From NCBI GenBank assembly GCA_902531515.1, contig CACAEJ010000013.1, positions 1 to 48,327 on the forward strand: a stretch of 48,327 bases of DNA. The letters are read 5' to 3'. The notes beneath the pieces were generated by a model. It had not been told where the DNA came from, did not search any database, and saw only the letters and a program-made list of their open reading frames with translations. This DNA comes from an uncultured Pseudohongiella sp. (GTDB lineage Bacteria; Pseudomonadota; Gammaproteobacteria; Pseudomonadales; Pseudohongiellaceae). The position numbers and the translations under genes were made by a program. Below, in pieces: positions 9,247-19,262 of this stretch (its first letter is position 1; each line of letters starts with the position of its first letter).

Positions 9247-10032
9247 TTAGACAATATAAACCGCGCCGAGTGCAAGCAAAATAATCGCGAGTGTGCGCTG
9301 CAAGATTTTATCGGGTAGATGCGCGCTAACTTTTGAGCCTACGTGAATAGCGGGAAGTGAGCCTAGTAATAAGCTGATAAGTAATAAATTGTCCACAAAT
9401 CCGCTGAATAAGTATCCTAATCCAGCAATGAAGGTCAGCGGAACGGCGTGAGCAATGTCTGTTCCAATAATTTTCACTATCGATGTTTGAGAATAAATAG
9501 TTAAGAGAATCGCGGCTCCGAACGCGCCTGCCCCTACGGAAGATAGGGTTACACAGACACCAAGTAACAAACCCATTGCCCAGGTTATTGTAGAGCGGTG
9601 TCTGTGGAGCGGGATCATAAAAAAACCTGGTACTTCCTCAACTGATTTATTCCTTATATAATCCTTAAATATCAATATTATACTAGTAACAATTAACATC
9701 ATACCTAAACTTTTTGTTAAGAGTTCTTCAAATTGCGGTGAGTTCTGAAAATTCGTATCTAAAAAAAATGCATGGAGACAAATTGAGACGGGAATGCTCC
9801 CGCTTGCTAGAAGAATAACTATTTTCCAGTCGACATTACCTCTTCTGTGATGTGCGTAGGCTCCATTTGCCTTCGTGATCGCTGCGTATAAAAGGTCTGT
9901 TCCTATTGCTACCGGGGCTGGGTAGCCGAAGACTAACAGGAGTGGGGTCATTAATGAGCCGCCACCAACGCCGGTTACGCCAATAGCGAAGCCCACGGAC
10001 GCACCTGCCAAAATGTGAAGTAAGAAATCCAT
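9247..10032 (-). CDS. TauE/SafE-family sulfite/anion permease
   Basis: A 261-residue membrane protein with the TauE/SafE signature: glycine-rich GASVGFAIGVTGVGGGSLMTP at the N-terminus, a second inverted copy near GVCVTLSSVGAGAFGAAIL, and about eight hydrophobic helices. Family members export sulfite, sulfoacetate or related organosulfur anions. Substrate is not predictable from sequence, but the next gene upstream on the same strand is cysH, 51 bp away, whose pathway yields sulfite. An export or uptake role in sulfur assimilation is therefore a reasonable inference. It converges with the 5'-nucleotidase gene at a 5-bp gap. Confidence 0.92.
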   Translation of the reverse strand: MDFLLHILAGASVGFAIGVTGVGGGSLMTPLLLVFGYPAPVAIGTDLLYAAITKANGAYAHHRRGNVDWKIVILLASGSIPVSICLHAFFLDTNFQNSPQFEELLTKSLGMMLIVTSIILIFKDYIRNKSVEEVPGFFMIPLHRHRSTITWAMGLLLGVCVTLSSVGAGAFGAAILLTIYSQTSIVKIIGTDIAHAVPLTFIAGLGYLFSGFVDNLLLISLLLGSLPAIHVGSKVSAHLPDKILQRTLAIILLALGAVYIV

Positions 10033-10083
10033 CCCTTTAACTGCCTGTTTAAAATTAGATGCTCGTCTTAAAGCGTCGAAAAT

Positions 10084-10704
10084 TTAACCTGTATGCAGAC
10101 CACACTCCCTATGTTGAAGAACTTTTGTAGGATCAAAATAATTTGTTTCATTAGGGAGATGATTTCTATCTAAATATTTCGATAGTTCTTCGTCAGCCCA
10201 ATAGAAAAAAGGACTGACCTTCAATATCCCTTCAGAAGACTTGGAAGCAATATCTAACGAATCTCTGAACTCTGTCTGCCCTTTACGGACATTGTTAAGC
10301 CAAAGGTCGGTCTTATGCTCCACCATGGCTCTGCGAAACGGCTCTAACTTCACTTCTTCTGTAAATTCAGGATGCCCTGGGTCATCAACGTCGGGGATCG
10401 ATCCCAAAACTGCGTTTCTATGGGCCGCTGATTTAAGTGGTAAATAGACAGAAATATTAAGTTTAAGTCGCGCGATTAATTCATCCGCATGGCGGTAAGT
10501 TTCGTCAGTGTTATACCCCGAATCGCACCAGACAACCGTTATATCTGGCTGACATTTGACGCACGCGTGAAGTATTGCGGCTTCATATGGCCCAAAGTTA
10601 GTAGTTAGAATAGGCCGCTTACTTACAGAAACTGCCCATTCAATTATTTTCTCCGGGGTTTCATTCCGGAGTTCTTTATTGACTCTAGTTAAATCTAAAT
10701 CCAT
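10084..10704 (-). CDS. cysH: Phosphoadenylyl-sulfate (PAPS) reductase
   Basis: Reduces PAPS to sulfite with thioredoxin in assimilatory sulfate reduction. The 206-residue protein ends with the family motif ECGLH, whose Cys (about residue 202) is catalytic. The CC...CxxC cysteines that bind the 4Fe-4S cluster in APS reductases are absent, so the PAPS-type, cluster-free enzyme is favoured. It is shorter than E. coli CysH (244), mainly at the N-terminus. ATG 10704 starts MDLDLTRVNKELRN, a plausible start. It lies divergent from thrH, a neighbour relationship I also recall from Pseudomonas. Sulfite made here can feed a sulfite reductase needing siroheme, whose synthase cysG is at 29170. Confidence 0.94.
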   Translation of the reverse strand: MDLDLTRVNKELRNETPEKIIEWAVSVSKRPILTTNFGPYEAAILHACVKCQPDITVVWCDSGYNTDETYRHADELIARLKLNISVYLPLKSAAHRNAVLGSIPDVDDPGHPEFTEEVKLEPFRRAMVEHKTDLWLNNVRKGQTEFRDSLDIASKSSEGILKVSPFFYWADEELSKYLDRNHLPNETNYFDPTKVLQHRECGLHTG

Positions 10705-10944
10705 GTCAACCTCAAGAGCTTATGCCTTTTCCCCTTACTATCCCTGACTTTTAATCGAACTAGCTTTATGCGTATGTCGAAGCTGAGAAAGTTACTATCC
10801 AATGCTTTGGTAAGCTAAGAATCTGGTATTTTACACTATTAAAGCTAATAATATTAAGATCATCGATTTCTTACCTCAAAGGAAAATCCTTACTTCATGC
10901 TATTCTGGTAAGGAGAACTATGATTTAGATTGGAGAATTAAATA

Positions 10945-11562
10945 ATGGAAATTGCCTGTTTAGACTTAGAAGGTGTTCTTGTTCCCGAAATATGGATTGA
11001 TTTTGCAGAGAAAACAGGAATCAACGAATTACGTGCGACCACAAGAGATATTCCTGATTACGATGTTTTGATGAAGCAGCGTCTTAGATTGCTCAGAGAA
11101 AATAATCTAGGGTTAAGAGATATCCAAAGTGTAATATCTGCTATGTCCCCAATGGATGGTGCGATTGATTTTGTAGCATGGCTGAAAGAGCGATTCCAAC
11201 TAGTTATTTTATCCGATACATTCTATGAGTTTTCAGAGCCATTGATGCGTCAACTTAAGTTTCCCACGTTATTCTGTCATCGTCTGATTGTGGATTCATA
11301 TGGGAACATTACAGACTATAAACTACGACAAAAAGATCCGAAGAGGCAGTGTGTAAAAGCGTTTCATAGCCTTAATTATCGTGTTATCGCATCAGGAGAT
11401 TCTTATAATGATACTACAATGCTCTGTGAGGCGGAAGCTGGAATATTGTTTCGTGCGCCGAGGAATGTCATAGAAGAGTTTCCCCAATATCCTTCAGTGA
11501 CAAGCTACGATGAATTAAGGAGAGAATTTATTAAAGCTAGTGATCGTGAATTAACGCTTTGA
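10945..11562 (+). CDS. thrH: Phosphoserine phosphatase / homoserine phosphotransferase ThrH
   Basis: HAD-superfamily enzyme that dephosphorylates phosphoserine and can transfer the phosphate to homoserine, linking serine and threonine synthesis. The 205 residues equal the length of Pseudomonas ThrH. Motif I is DLEG (Asp7, Glu9), the ThrH-specific variant of DxDGT; motif II is the ILSDTFYEF region, and motif III/IV is GDSYNDTTML. The rest aligns by eye along its whole length. It lies convergent with roxA, and a small AT-rich hairpin sits between them. Confidence 0.94.
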   Translation: MEIACLDLEGVLVPEIWIDFAEKTGINELRATTRDIPDYDVLMKQRLRLLRENNLGLRDIQSVISAMSPMDGAIDFVAWLKERFQLVILSDTFYEFSEPLMRQLKFPTLFCHRLIVDSYGNITDYKLRQKDPKRQCVKAFHSLNYRVIASGDSYNDTTMLCEAEAGILFRAPRNVIEEFPQYPSVTSYDELRREFIKASDRELTL

Positions 11563-11586
11563 ATATATGAGTTTATTGTAAGGCTA

Positions 11587-11604
11587 ATTAGAATCTAATT
11601 CTAA
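11587..11604. terminator. Weak AT-rich hairpin between thrH and roxA
   Basis: A perfect 7-bp inverted repeat, TTAGAAT and ATTCTAA separated by CTA, lies between the converging stops of thrH and roxA. It is AT-only apart from one G-C pair per arm and lacks a clean U-tract on either side. It could be a weak bidirectional terminator or an RNA-end stabiliser. Confidence 0.3.
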
Positions 11605-12716
11605 GTTTGAAGACTTCCAAATCTCAGCATGTCTAACACAATACCAGCACACTCGCTGGTGTGATGCTTACTAATAAAGCTTTTAAAGCAGCAGTTATTA
11701 CTCATTTCTTTTACTAAGTTAGCTTCATTTATGGTGACAGGATAGGTTCTGCCATCGACGAACAGAAGAACTAAATCTAGACTACTGATTACACAGAAAG
11801 CCATGCGACTACAAGGATGAAGATTCAGCTTCCCATACCCTTCAGTTCTAACTAATAAATCTTGTAGCGATTCCACTTCTTCATTGAAAAATAGTTCCCT
11901 AGATCTTGGTTCAGTCACGAGGGTACCAAATAATCGGACAAACCCTTCATAGTCATCATATGCCGATAAGTTGAAGGCATGTTGTAGATCTTCCTCAGTA
12001 ATTTCACAACTAAAATCTGGCTTGTCTAAAACCTGAATGTTTGTAAAGCGGAGAAATGGATTGTTTTCAATTCCTTTTGGGGACATTTCATAGATTGAAG
12101 GCGCTCTAAAGCCTACAGAAAAGCATAAGCTATTTGTTAGCGCGACTCCATTGTGTGAAATGTGTGGGGGTATATAAAGTGCATCCCCCTGCTCAAGTAT
12201 AAACTCCTGTGTGATTGAAAATTCGGATACTAAATTAAGTCCTGAAGAATCATCTATTACCGTATCAGGGCCACAAGGCTTTCCTAGTTGCCAGAGTCTT
12301 GATCCTTCTCCTTGAACCAAAAACACATCGTAATGATCGAAATGTTCTCCAACACCTCCTCCAGGAGTTGCATACGAGACCATAATGTCATCTAACCTCC
12401 AGTTCGGTACAAAGTCGAATAATTTTTTTAAAAATCTTTCCTCATCACGGTAATGATCAACACTTTGAACAAGTAAGGTCCAATTCTTAGAAGGCAATTT
12501 TCCAAAAACTTCTTCTCTGAAAGGACCATGGTGAATCTTTATTGGAGGATTTTCAGTTAATAATCGGGATTCGATAAAACTTTCGCATGCGAGGCCTGCG
12601 AGTTCATTGGGAGTTATTAAGTTATCGGCGGAGAGAAAATTTTTTATTAACTTCGGTTTTTTTTGCCAAGAGTTTTTCAGAAATTCTTGATGGTCAAAGT
12701 TGGAGTTTAAATTCAT
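11601..12716 (-). CDS. roxA: Ribosomal oxygenase RoxA (50S L16 arginine hydroxylase)
   Basis: A JmjC/cupin-fold Fe(II)- and 2-oxoglutarate-dependent oxygenase, like E. coli YcfD, which hydroxylates an arginine of ribosomal protein L16. The metal triad is visible: HFDHYD gives His125 and Asp127, and HISHNG near 185-188 gives the distal His. The 371 residues match the family length, including the C-terminal winged-helix region. It follows purB by 5 bp on the same strand, so it is probably the last gene of nudJ-mnmA-hflD-purB-roxA. In E. coli the homologue also lies near purB. Confidence 0.92.
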   Translation of the reverse strand: MNLNSNFDHQEFLKNSWQKKPKLIKNFLSADNLITPNELAGLACESFIESRLLTENPPIKIHHGPFREEVFGKLPSKNWTLLVQSVDHYRDEERFLKKLFDFVPNWRLDDIMVSYATPGGGVGEHFDHYDVFLVQGEGSRLWQLGKPCGPDTVIDDSSGLNLVSEFSITQEFILEQGDALYIPPHISHNGVALTNSLCFSVGFRAPSIYEMSPKGIENNPFLRFTNIQVLDKPDFSCEITEEDLQHAFNLSAYDDYEGFVRLFGTLVTEPRSRELFFNEEVESLQDLLVRTEGYGKLNLHPCSRMAFCVISSLDLVLLFVDGRTYPVTINEANLVKEMSNNCCFKSFISKHHTSECAGIVLDMLRFGSLQT

Positions 12717-12721
12717 TTACG

Positions 12722-14116
<1,395 letters not shown>

Positions 14117-14119
14117 TTA

Positions 14120-14803
14120 TTAAATTTCGGTAGTTATTTTCTGATTAATATCACTAACAGTATTACTTATTCGCTTGTTGTAAACAAAAAGGCGCCAATA
14201 TCTGCCGTTAAGCTGATGCCAAAGAACCGCAGATCGAACCCCCGCGAAAAGTAGACCTCTAATTTTATTTGAAACAATTTCATTTTTAAGAAATTGAACC
14301 TTACCTGCTACTCTAATTCGATGTTTCAGTGTGCTCAGAGTTTTTCGATATAGGGAGGAAATTTCTTCAAATTTTTGATTTTGTTCATTAATCTCTTGCT
14401 GATTAGTCTGCATACAATCAATTAGCGAGGGTCTTATTGGCTCTAAATTACTCAATCCGGCTCTAACAACTGACTGCATTATCATATTTTGTGAAAGGCT
14501 CTTTCTTAAAATTAGTATCTCAGCTATATATCGCCTAATTTGAGAGTTTTGTTTTATGCGGTTGCTTCTGAGAATGCTTTGGATGGTAGAAAAACCTAGA
14601 GATAAACTCTCAAGATTCGGGTATACCTGTTCTACAGATTCAGGGTTTAAAATTAAAAGGGGATTAATTGCGCCAGCTAACTGACTTTGCCTAATCTCTT
14701 TTCCAATTGCGAGCTCATGCACTAGCGCTGCACATTGGGCCACTGCGCACAATGCTATGTTTTGATTTTCCCAATTACTAAAAGTTAGCGGACTAGCGCT
14801 CAA
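14120..14803 (-). CDS. hflD: HflD-like protein (lysogenization regulator homologue)
   Basis: A 227-residue helical protein, recognised by its position between mnmA and purB and by HflD-like features: an N-terminal [23 protein letters not shown] helix and the VQFLKN...[32 protein letters not shown] region. E. coli HflD is a peripheral membrane protein that antagonises phage lambda CII; the housekeeping role is unclear. Its start overlaps the mnmA 3' end by 11 bp, indicating translational coupling. ATG 14803 ([11 protein letters not shown]) is the only good start. Confidence 0.9.
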   Translation of the reverse strand: MSASPLTFSNWENQNIALCAVAQCAALVHELAIGKEIRQSQLAGAINPLLILNPESVEQVYPNLESLSLGFSTIQSILRSNRIKQNSQIRRYIAEILILRKSLSQNMIMQSVVRAGLSNLEPIRPSLIDCMQTNQQEINEQNQKFEEISSLYRKTLSTLKHRIRVAGKVQFLKNEIVSNKIRGLLFAGVRSAVLWHQLNGRYWRLFVYNKRISNTVSDINQKITTEI

Positions 14804-15875
14804 TGACTGCTCCCCCTAAACAATGATCATCATCATAGAAAACTACATGTTGGCCAGGTGTCACCGCTCTTTGAGGCTCATCGAAATCGACTTGAAGCAA
14901 TCCGTTTTGAAGATTTTTAACCAAGCATACTTGATCGTTTTGTCGATATCTAATCTTTGCAGAGCATCTCAATGGTAAATTCGGGACCTGCTCATTTATC
15001 CAGAAAAGCTGACTAGCTATTAAGTTGTTTGAGTATAAATCAAGATGCTCGTTACCTTGCGCAACTATCAAAACATTTTCCTGAATATTTTTATGTACTA
15101 CATACCATGCTTGGTCTTCTTGGTCTTTGACTCCACCAATTCCTAGCCCCTGCCTTTGTCCAATAGTATAAAACGCCACGCCCGAATGCTCGCCTAGAAT
15201 TTTTCCATCTTGAGTCTCAATATTACCAATTTTTGCAGGAACGTACTCAGATAAAAAATCCTTAAATTTTCGTTCGCCTATAAAGCAGATACCGGTGCTA
15301 TCCTTTTTATCAAAGGTAGAAAGATTTAAGGTCTTGGCAATATCTCTGACCTCTGATTTATTCAACCCCCCGACGGGAAACATACTTTTCTTGAGACAGC
15401 TTTCCCCAACCTGACTCAAGAAATAACTTTGATCTTTGTTTGGATCTATTCCTTTGAGTAGGTATGTATGGTTACCGATATCTTTTTTCCTAACGTAATG
15501 GCCTGTTGCAATGAAGTCCGCTCCTAAGCCTGACGCATAATCAAGGAATGCTTTAAACTTTATCTCTTTATTACAAAGGATATCGGGATTAGGAGTGCGC
15601 CCAGCCTCATATTCTTTCAGGAAATGCTTGAAAACATTATCCCAATACTCCGCCGCGAAGTTAGCGACGTGAAGTTTGATATTTAATGCTTCACAAACAC
15701 TTGCTGCATCTATTAAGTCGTCTTTAGTTGTACAATATTCAGTGCCATCATCCTCTTCCCAGTTTCTCATGAAAAGGCCTTCTACTTGATAACCAGATTT
15801 GAGTAGTAAGTAAGCAGCTACTGAAGAATCAACTCCACCAGACATTCCAACAATTATATGTTTGTTAGGAGTCAC
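14793..15875 (-). CDS. mnmA: tRNA-specific 2-thiouridylase MnmA
   Basis: Activates U34 of tRNA-Lys, -Glu and -Gln with ATP and inserts sulfur supplied by the Tus relay, giving s2U34. Visible motifs are the PP-loop SGGVDSS (residues 12-18), the catalytic Cys in [12 protein letters not shown] and the partner Cys in [10 protein letters not shown]. The frame is open to 15944, but I chose GTG 15875. It puts the PP-loop at the usual distance from the N-terminus, gives 360 residues (E. coli 368), and overlaps the nudJ stop by 11 bp. The longer version would overlap nudJ by 80 bp. tusD, tusC and tusB are in the same window at 30579-31629. Confidence 0.95.
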   Translation of the reverse strand: MTPNKHIIVGMSGGVDSSVAAYLLLKSGYQVEGLFMRNWEEDDGTEYCTTKDDLIDAASVCEALNIKLHVANFAAEYWDNVFKHFLKEYEAGRTPNPDILCNKEIKFKAFLDYASGLGADFIATGHYVRKKDIGNHTYLLKGIDPNKDQSYFLSQVGESCLKKSMFPVGGLNKSEVRDIAKTLNLSTFDKKDSTGICFIGERKFKDFLSEYVPAKIGNIETQDGKILGEHSGVAFYTIGQRQGLGIGGVKDQEDQAWYVVHKNIQENVLIVAQGNEHLDLYSNNLIASQLFWINEQVPNLPLRCSAKIRYRQNDQVCLVKNLQNGLLQVDFDEPQRAVTPGQHVVFYDDDHCLGGAVIER

Positions 15876-16332
15876 GACTGGTATTATTCCGGCATTGATA
15901 AGAAATCGGAGAAATAGGGTAGTGATTCCTCTCGTTAAAGTCATATAGAGTTTTTAAAACAAGAGGGCTGCGCATATGTTTACTCAATTTTTCGGCTTTG
16001 TTAAGACTCATCCAGCAAGTATCGATAATATCTTCATCAAGCTTGTAATCCTTTCGGTGACACAGTTTTTTTCCGATAAACGAGTGGCGCACATAACAAA
16101 TACCGGATTTTTTCGCGGTGTAATGGTAAATTCCTAAGAAGCCACTTATTTCGACTTCCCACCCCGTTTCTTCAAGTGTTTCTCGCTTAGCTGCTTCCAA
16201 GACCGTTTCACCTGCCTCAACGTGCCCAGCGGGTTGATTATATACAATTTTTCCCTCGTCCCTTTCTCGGACAAACAAGAATTTGTCCTCTTGATACAAG
16301 ATGCAGGCTACCGTTATGTGTAGATTAGGCAT
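15865..16332 (-). CDS. nudJ: NUDIX hydrolase, NudJ-like
   Basis: Hydrolyses nucleoside di/triphosphates; E. coli NudJ, in the same location beside mnmA, also acts on thiamine-pyrophosphate precursors. The NUDIX box [20 protein letters not shown] is complete. ATG 16332 ([13 protein letters not shown]) is preferred because NudJ proteins begin just before HVTVAC. The frame stays open to 16428, with in-frame starts at 16377 and 16386 that would add a poorly conserved tail. Ribosome-binding signals are weak for all of these, so the start is uncertain. It is divergent from moaC and first in the operon leading to mnmA. Confidence 0.88.
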   Translation of the reverse strand: MPNLHITVACILYQEDKFLFVRERDEGKIVYNQPAGHVEAGETVLEAAKRETLEETGWEVEISGFLGIYHYTAKKSGICYVRHSFIGKKLCHRKDYKLDEDIIDTCWMSLNKAEKLSKHMRSPLVLKTLYDFNERNHYPISPISYQCRNNTSRDS

Positions 16333-16457
16333 AGAATTATTATTCTCGCCAGACAAAGTATTAAGCAAATCAGACATCGTATACATTATATACTCTGTTT
16401 GAAAAATTGTATGATAGTTAACCACCACACAAACTGATAGTTTTGGATAATAAAGGT

Positions 16458-16952
16458 ATGAGTGAACTTAGCCATATAGATAGTCAAGGCGACGCTAAGA
16501 TGGTTGATGTCGGAGAGAAATCCGATACAAAAAGGGTAGCAGTTGCTGTTGGATCTATCTCAATGCAGACTAAAACTCTTAATTTAATCCTATCTGGCGA
16601 GCATGAAAAGGGTAATGTTTTATCGGTCGCGAGGATAGCAGGCATACAGGCTGCAAAGAATTGTTCCCAATTGATACCTCTTTGCCACCCACTTATGCTC
16701 ACTAGTGTTAAAGTAGATTTTTCTATCAATGAGTTAGATAGCAAGATAACAATCATTACAGAGTGCAAAGTTAAAGGCCCGACCGGGGTCGAGATGGAAG
16801 CACTAACAGCGGCGTCAATTGCTGGTTTGACCATCTACGATATGTGTAAAGCTGTCGATAAAGAAATGATAGTTGGGCCATTCTTATTGAAAGAAAAATA
16901 TGGTGGTAAAAGCGGACATTTTGTTCGCAAAGGGAACGAGGGAAATGCTTAA
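16458..16952 (+). CDS. moaC: Cyclic pyranopterin monophosphate synthase MoaC
   Basis: Forms cyclic pyranopterin monophosphate, the first stable intermediate of molybdenum cofactor, together with MoaA. The 164 residues contain [16 protein letters not shown], the [13 protein letters not shown] active-site region, [29 protein letters not shown] and the GGKSG end. ATG 16458 gives a standard length; an upstream in-frame TTG at 16443 is less likely. It overlaps moaD by 8 bp. No moaA is in the window. Confidence 0.96.
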   Translation: MSELSHIDSQGDAKMVDVGEKSDTKRVAVAVGSISMQTKTLNLILSGEHEKGNVLSVARIAGIQAAKNCSQLIPLCHPLMLTSVKVDFSINELDSKITIITECKVKGPTGVEMEALTAASIAGLTIYDMCKAVDKEMIVGPFLLKEKYGGKSGHFVRKGNEGNA

Positions 16953-17199
16953 GATCCATTATTTTGCAAGCTTAAGGGAACAAATGGGTAGGGAGTGTGA
17001 TGATTTGGTTCTTCCAGATAATGTTTTCAACGTCGCTGAACTCATAGATTCCATCAAACAATCAGATGCTATCTTTAAGGATGTTTTCGCTTCAACGCCA
17101 AAAATTTTAGTTGCGGTTAATCAAGTCGTCGTATCGAAAGACTGTCAATTATCTGAAGATGATGAAATAGCTTTTTTCCCACCGATGACCGGTGGTTAG
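16945..17199 (+). CDS. moaD: Molybdopterin synthase small subunit MoaD
   Basis: Ubiquitin-fold sulfur carrier; its C-terminal glycine is adenylated and thiocarboxylated, then donates sulfur to cyclic pyranopterin in complex with MoaE. The 84-residue protein ends FFPPMTGG, with the essential Gly-Gly at the exact C-terminus. ATG 16945 is preceded by GAGG and overlaps the moaC stop (ATGCTTAA), which implies translational coupling. The longer frame from 16900 only adds residues antiparallel to no known MoaD sequence and lies inside moaC. Confidence 0.95.
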   Translation: MLKIHYFASLREQMGRECDDLVLPDNVFNVAELIDSIKQSDAIFKDVFASTPKILVAVNQVVVSKDCQLSEDDEIAFFPPMTGG

Positions 17200-17217
17200 G
17201 CATAAAAGGTGATTTAT

Positions 17218-17676
17218 ATGATTTCAGTCCAGCATGAAGATTTTAATATTGGTGTTGAATACGAAAGTCTCAGATCTCTTGCCGTTAGTCCTGGTGCTAT
17301 TGTTACGTTCACCGGCCTAGTGCGACAGATCTATGACCAAGATTCAGAGAGTGAGGTAGTCCAGGCTCTTTACCTCGAGCACTATCCAGGCATGACTGAG
17401 CAAAAGCTTACAGATATTCAAAATCAAGCCCATTCGGAATGGGAAATATTGGAAAGCAAAATTATACATAGAGTAGGAGAGCTCAAAGCCGATGACCAAA
17501 TAGTTTTCGTCGGGGTAGCGAGCCGTCATCGCGAAGATGGGTTTCTAGCGGCTCAATACATGATGGACTTTTTAAAAAGCGAAGCTCCGTTTTGGAAAAA
17601 GCAAAGAACCGAGAAGGATAACAAATGGGTTAATAGTCGAAACTCTGATCTAAAGGCTATAAGAAAATGGAGATAG
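17218..17676 (+). CDS. moaE: Molybdopterin synthase catalytic subunit MoaE
   Basis: Large subunit of molybdopterin synthase, which converts cyclic pyranopterin monophosphate to molybdopterin using two MoaD thiocarboxylates. Family motifs are FTGLVRQ, ALYLEHYPGMTE, IIHRVGEL, VGVASRHREDGFLAAQYMMDFLKSEAPFWKKQ with the catalytic lysines. ATG 17218 sits 8 nt after AAAGG and is preferred to the in-frame GTG at 17209; this gives 152 residues. It follows moaD by 18 bp and its stop abuts the stop of the convergent rluE gene. Confidence 0.96.
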   Translation: MISVQHEDFNIGVEYESLRSLAVSPGAIVTFTGLVRQIYDQDSESEVVQALYLEHYPGMTEQKLTDIQNQAHSEWEILESKIIHRVGELKADDQIVFVGVASRHREDGFLAAQYMMDFLKSEAPFWKKQRTEKDNKWVNSRNSDLKAIRKWR

Positions 17677-18228
17677 TTAAATATATTCAACTTGTTTTTG
17701 CATAAATTGACCGGGTAATAAGTGACCTAAGCACCACTCACCAATAGCAATTCTTATTAATCTGAGGGTTGGAAAGCCCGCAGCTGCCGTCATTCTTCTA
17801 ATTTGTCGGTTCTTTCCTTCGGAAATGGTAATGCGTATCCAGCTGGTAGGAATGGACTTGCGCTCCCTAATAGGTGGATCGCGATTCCAGATATTGGCGG
17901 GCTCGATGATGCGATTAATAATCGCCGGCTCAGTTAGACCATCGTTTAAAAGTATTCCATCCCGCAAGACGGCAATGGCTTCAGTGCTGATTTCATTCTC
18001 CACTTGGACTAGGTATGTCTTACCAAGTTTAAATCTGGGGTGACTGATTTGACTCTGTAATTTGCCGTCATTTGTGAGAATTAAAAGTCCTTCTGAGTGT
18101 TTATCTAAGCGACCTGCTGGGTAAAAACCTTTTTCGCTGATTAAAGAAGCTAGTGTCTCTGCTCTTACATTTCCGGAGAATTGAGAAACGATCCCAAATG
18201 GCTTATTTAACAAGAGAATTTTGGGCAT
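17677..18228 (-). CDS. rluE: 23S rRNA pseudouridine synthase RluE-like
   Basis: RsuA/RluB/E/F-family pseudouridine synthase; the E. coli RluE homologue modifies U2457 of 23S rRNA. The 183 residues start directly with LLLNKPFGIVSQF, so the S4 domain is absent, as in RluE. The catalytic motif is AGRLDKHSEGLLILTNDG with Asp42, and motif III is GKNRQIRRMTAAAGFPTLRLIR. RluE sits beside nudJ in E. coli too; here moaCDE lies between them. Confidence 0.92.
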   Translation of the reverse strand: MPKILLLNKPFGIVSQFSGNVRAETLASLISEKGFYPAGRLDKHSEGLLILTNDGKLQSQISHPRFKLGKTYLVQVENEISTEAIAVLRDGILLNDGLTEPAIINRIIEPANIWNRDPPIRERKSIPTSWIRITISEGKNRQIRRMTAAAGFPTLRLIRIAIGEWCLGHLLPGQFMQKQVEYI

Positions 18229-18280
18229 GGCACAAGAAATCCGTCAGGGCCTTATATTATAAACTTACCCAGAGTAGTTT

Positions 18281-18312
18281 AAAAACCTATTAAATATTAA
18301 TATTTTAATAGG
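18281..18312 (-). terminator. Intrinsic terminator after cspD
   Basis: Read on the minus strand, a hairpin with arms CCTATTAAAATATT and AATATTTAATAGG (one bulge) is followed directly by TTTTT (18285-18281), 12 bp after the cspD stop. It probably ends the cspD transcript. The stem is AT-rich. Confidence 0.65.
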
Positions 18313-18323
18313 CTAATTCAATG

Positions 18324-18590
18324 TTAGTCCTCATCTGTAGACTCTACATTTTCTTCTACATCGTGTGCAGAGTCTTCTGAGTCACTTGAAATTGGTTGAA
18401 TATTTGCTGCGTGAAGACCTTTTGGCCCCTCTATGGTATCAAAGGATACCTCCTGACCTGCTTTCAAGGTTTTATATCCTTCCATACCAATGGCAGAATA
18501 ATGCGCGAATAGGTCGTCTCCACCGTCATCTGGTAAAATGAACCCGAAACCTTTCGCGTTATTAAACCATTTAACTTGTCCCTTACTCAT
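18324..18590 (-). CDS. cspD: Cold-shock-domain protein CspD
   Basis: Single-stranded nucleic-acid-binding protein; E. coli CspD is induced in stationary phase and inhibits replication. The 88 residues have the N-terminal KGQVKWFNNAKGFGFI (RNP1), DDLFAHYS (RNP2), GYKTLKAGQEVSFD and EGPKGLHAANI of the CspD subfamily. An acidic tail of about 18 residues rich in Asp, Glu and Ser extends past the core, longer than in E. coli (74 residues). It is divergent from clpS-clpA, the conserved gammaproteobacterial arrangement. Confidence 0.94.
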   Translation of the reverse strand: MSKGQVKWFNNAKGFGFILPDDGGDDLFAHYSAIGMEGYKTLKAGQEVSFDTIEGPKGLHAANIQPISSDSEDSAHDVEENVESTDED

Positions 18591-18834
18591 CGGATCTGCT
18601 CCGTTATTTTTATCTTTATTGTAATTATTTACTTATGTAGCAGTCTCGACCCGATTCTTACACCATAGACCACACAATGTCAAAGTAGCTAGATTCGATT
18701 TACAATGAATAAAACTGATATTTTTGAACCGAGATGAACAAAAACAAAGTAAATTAGGGATATAATAAAATAACCGATCATGTTTTAGCGCCGATGGCAC
18801 TCAAATCTGCGTTAAATTAGAAGTTCTGAATGCA

Positions 18835-19227
18835 ATGATTAGACAGAAAAAAAAATATCTAAATACAAGCGTTGATAGTTTTGAGACAAAGGTTTGCTGC
18901 GGGCCAGATGATGAAAAAGAATTTGATCAAGATCTGGACACTATTACCCAGGAGGAAAAACCTGAGTTAAAAAAGCCTCCTCTGTATAAGGTCGTGTTAA
19001 TAAATGATGATTACACGCCAATGGATTTTGTGGTAGACATACTCAGAGTTTTCTTTGGAATGAATGTAGAGAAGGCAACTCAAGTAATGTTAAAAGTCCA
19101 TACAGAGGGGAAAGGAGTGTGCGGCGTTTTCAGTAAAGATGTAGCTGAAACAAAAGCTGCACAAGTTAATGACTATTCTAGAGAATGTGAGCAACCACTC
19201 CTATGTTCTATTGAGGTAGACCGATAA
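18835..19227 (+). CDS. clpS: ATP-dependent Clp protease adaptor ClpS
   Basis: Delivers N-degron substrates to ClpAP. The conserved core begins at [25 protein letters not shown] (about residue 45) and includes [23 protein letters not shown], which forms the ligand pocket and the ClpA-binding face. The 130 residues exceed E. coli ClpS (106) because of a long charged N-terminal extension ([19 protein letters not shown]...). ATG 18835 is the only standard start that includes it. clpA follows at 35 bp. Its modifying partners are aat (intact) and bpt (frameshifted) at 21900-23315. Confidence 0.95.
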   Translation: MIRQKKKYLNTSVDSFETKVCCGPDDEKEFDQDLDTITQEEKPELKKPPLYKVVLINDDYTPMDFVVDILRVFFGMNVEKATQVMLKVHTEGKGVCGVFSKDVAETKAAQVNDYSRECEQPLLCSIEVDR

Positions 19228-19262
19228 AAGGTTTAAGTAGTTAAAAAATTGGGAATTAATGA

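Noticed and set aside
15876..15944. Longer mnmA start
   Set aside because: It would extend 80 bp into nudJ and place the PP-loop far from the N-terminus; GTG 15875 fits the family.
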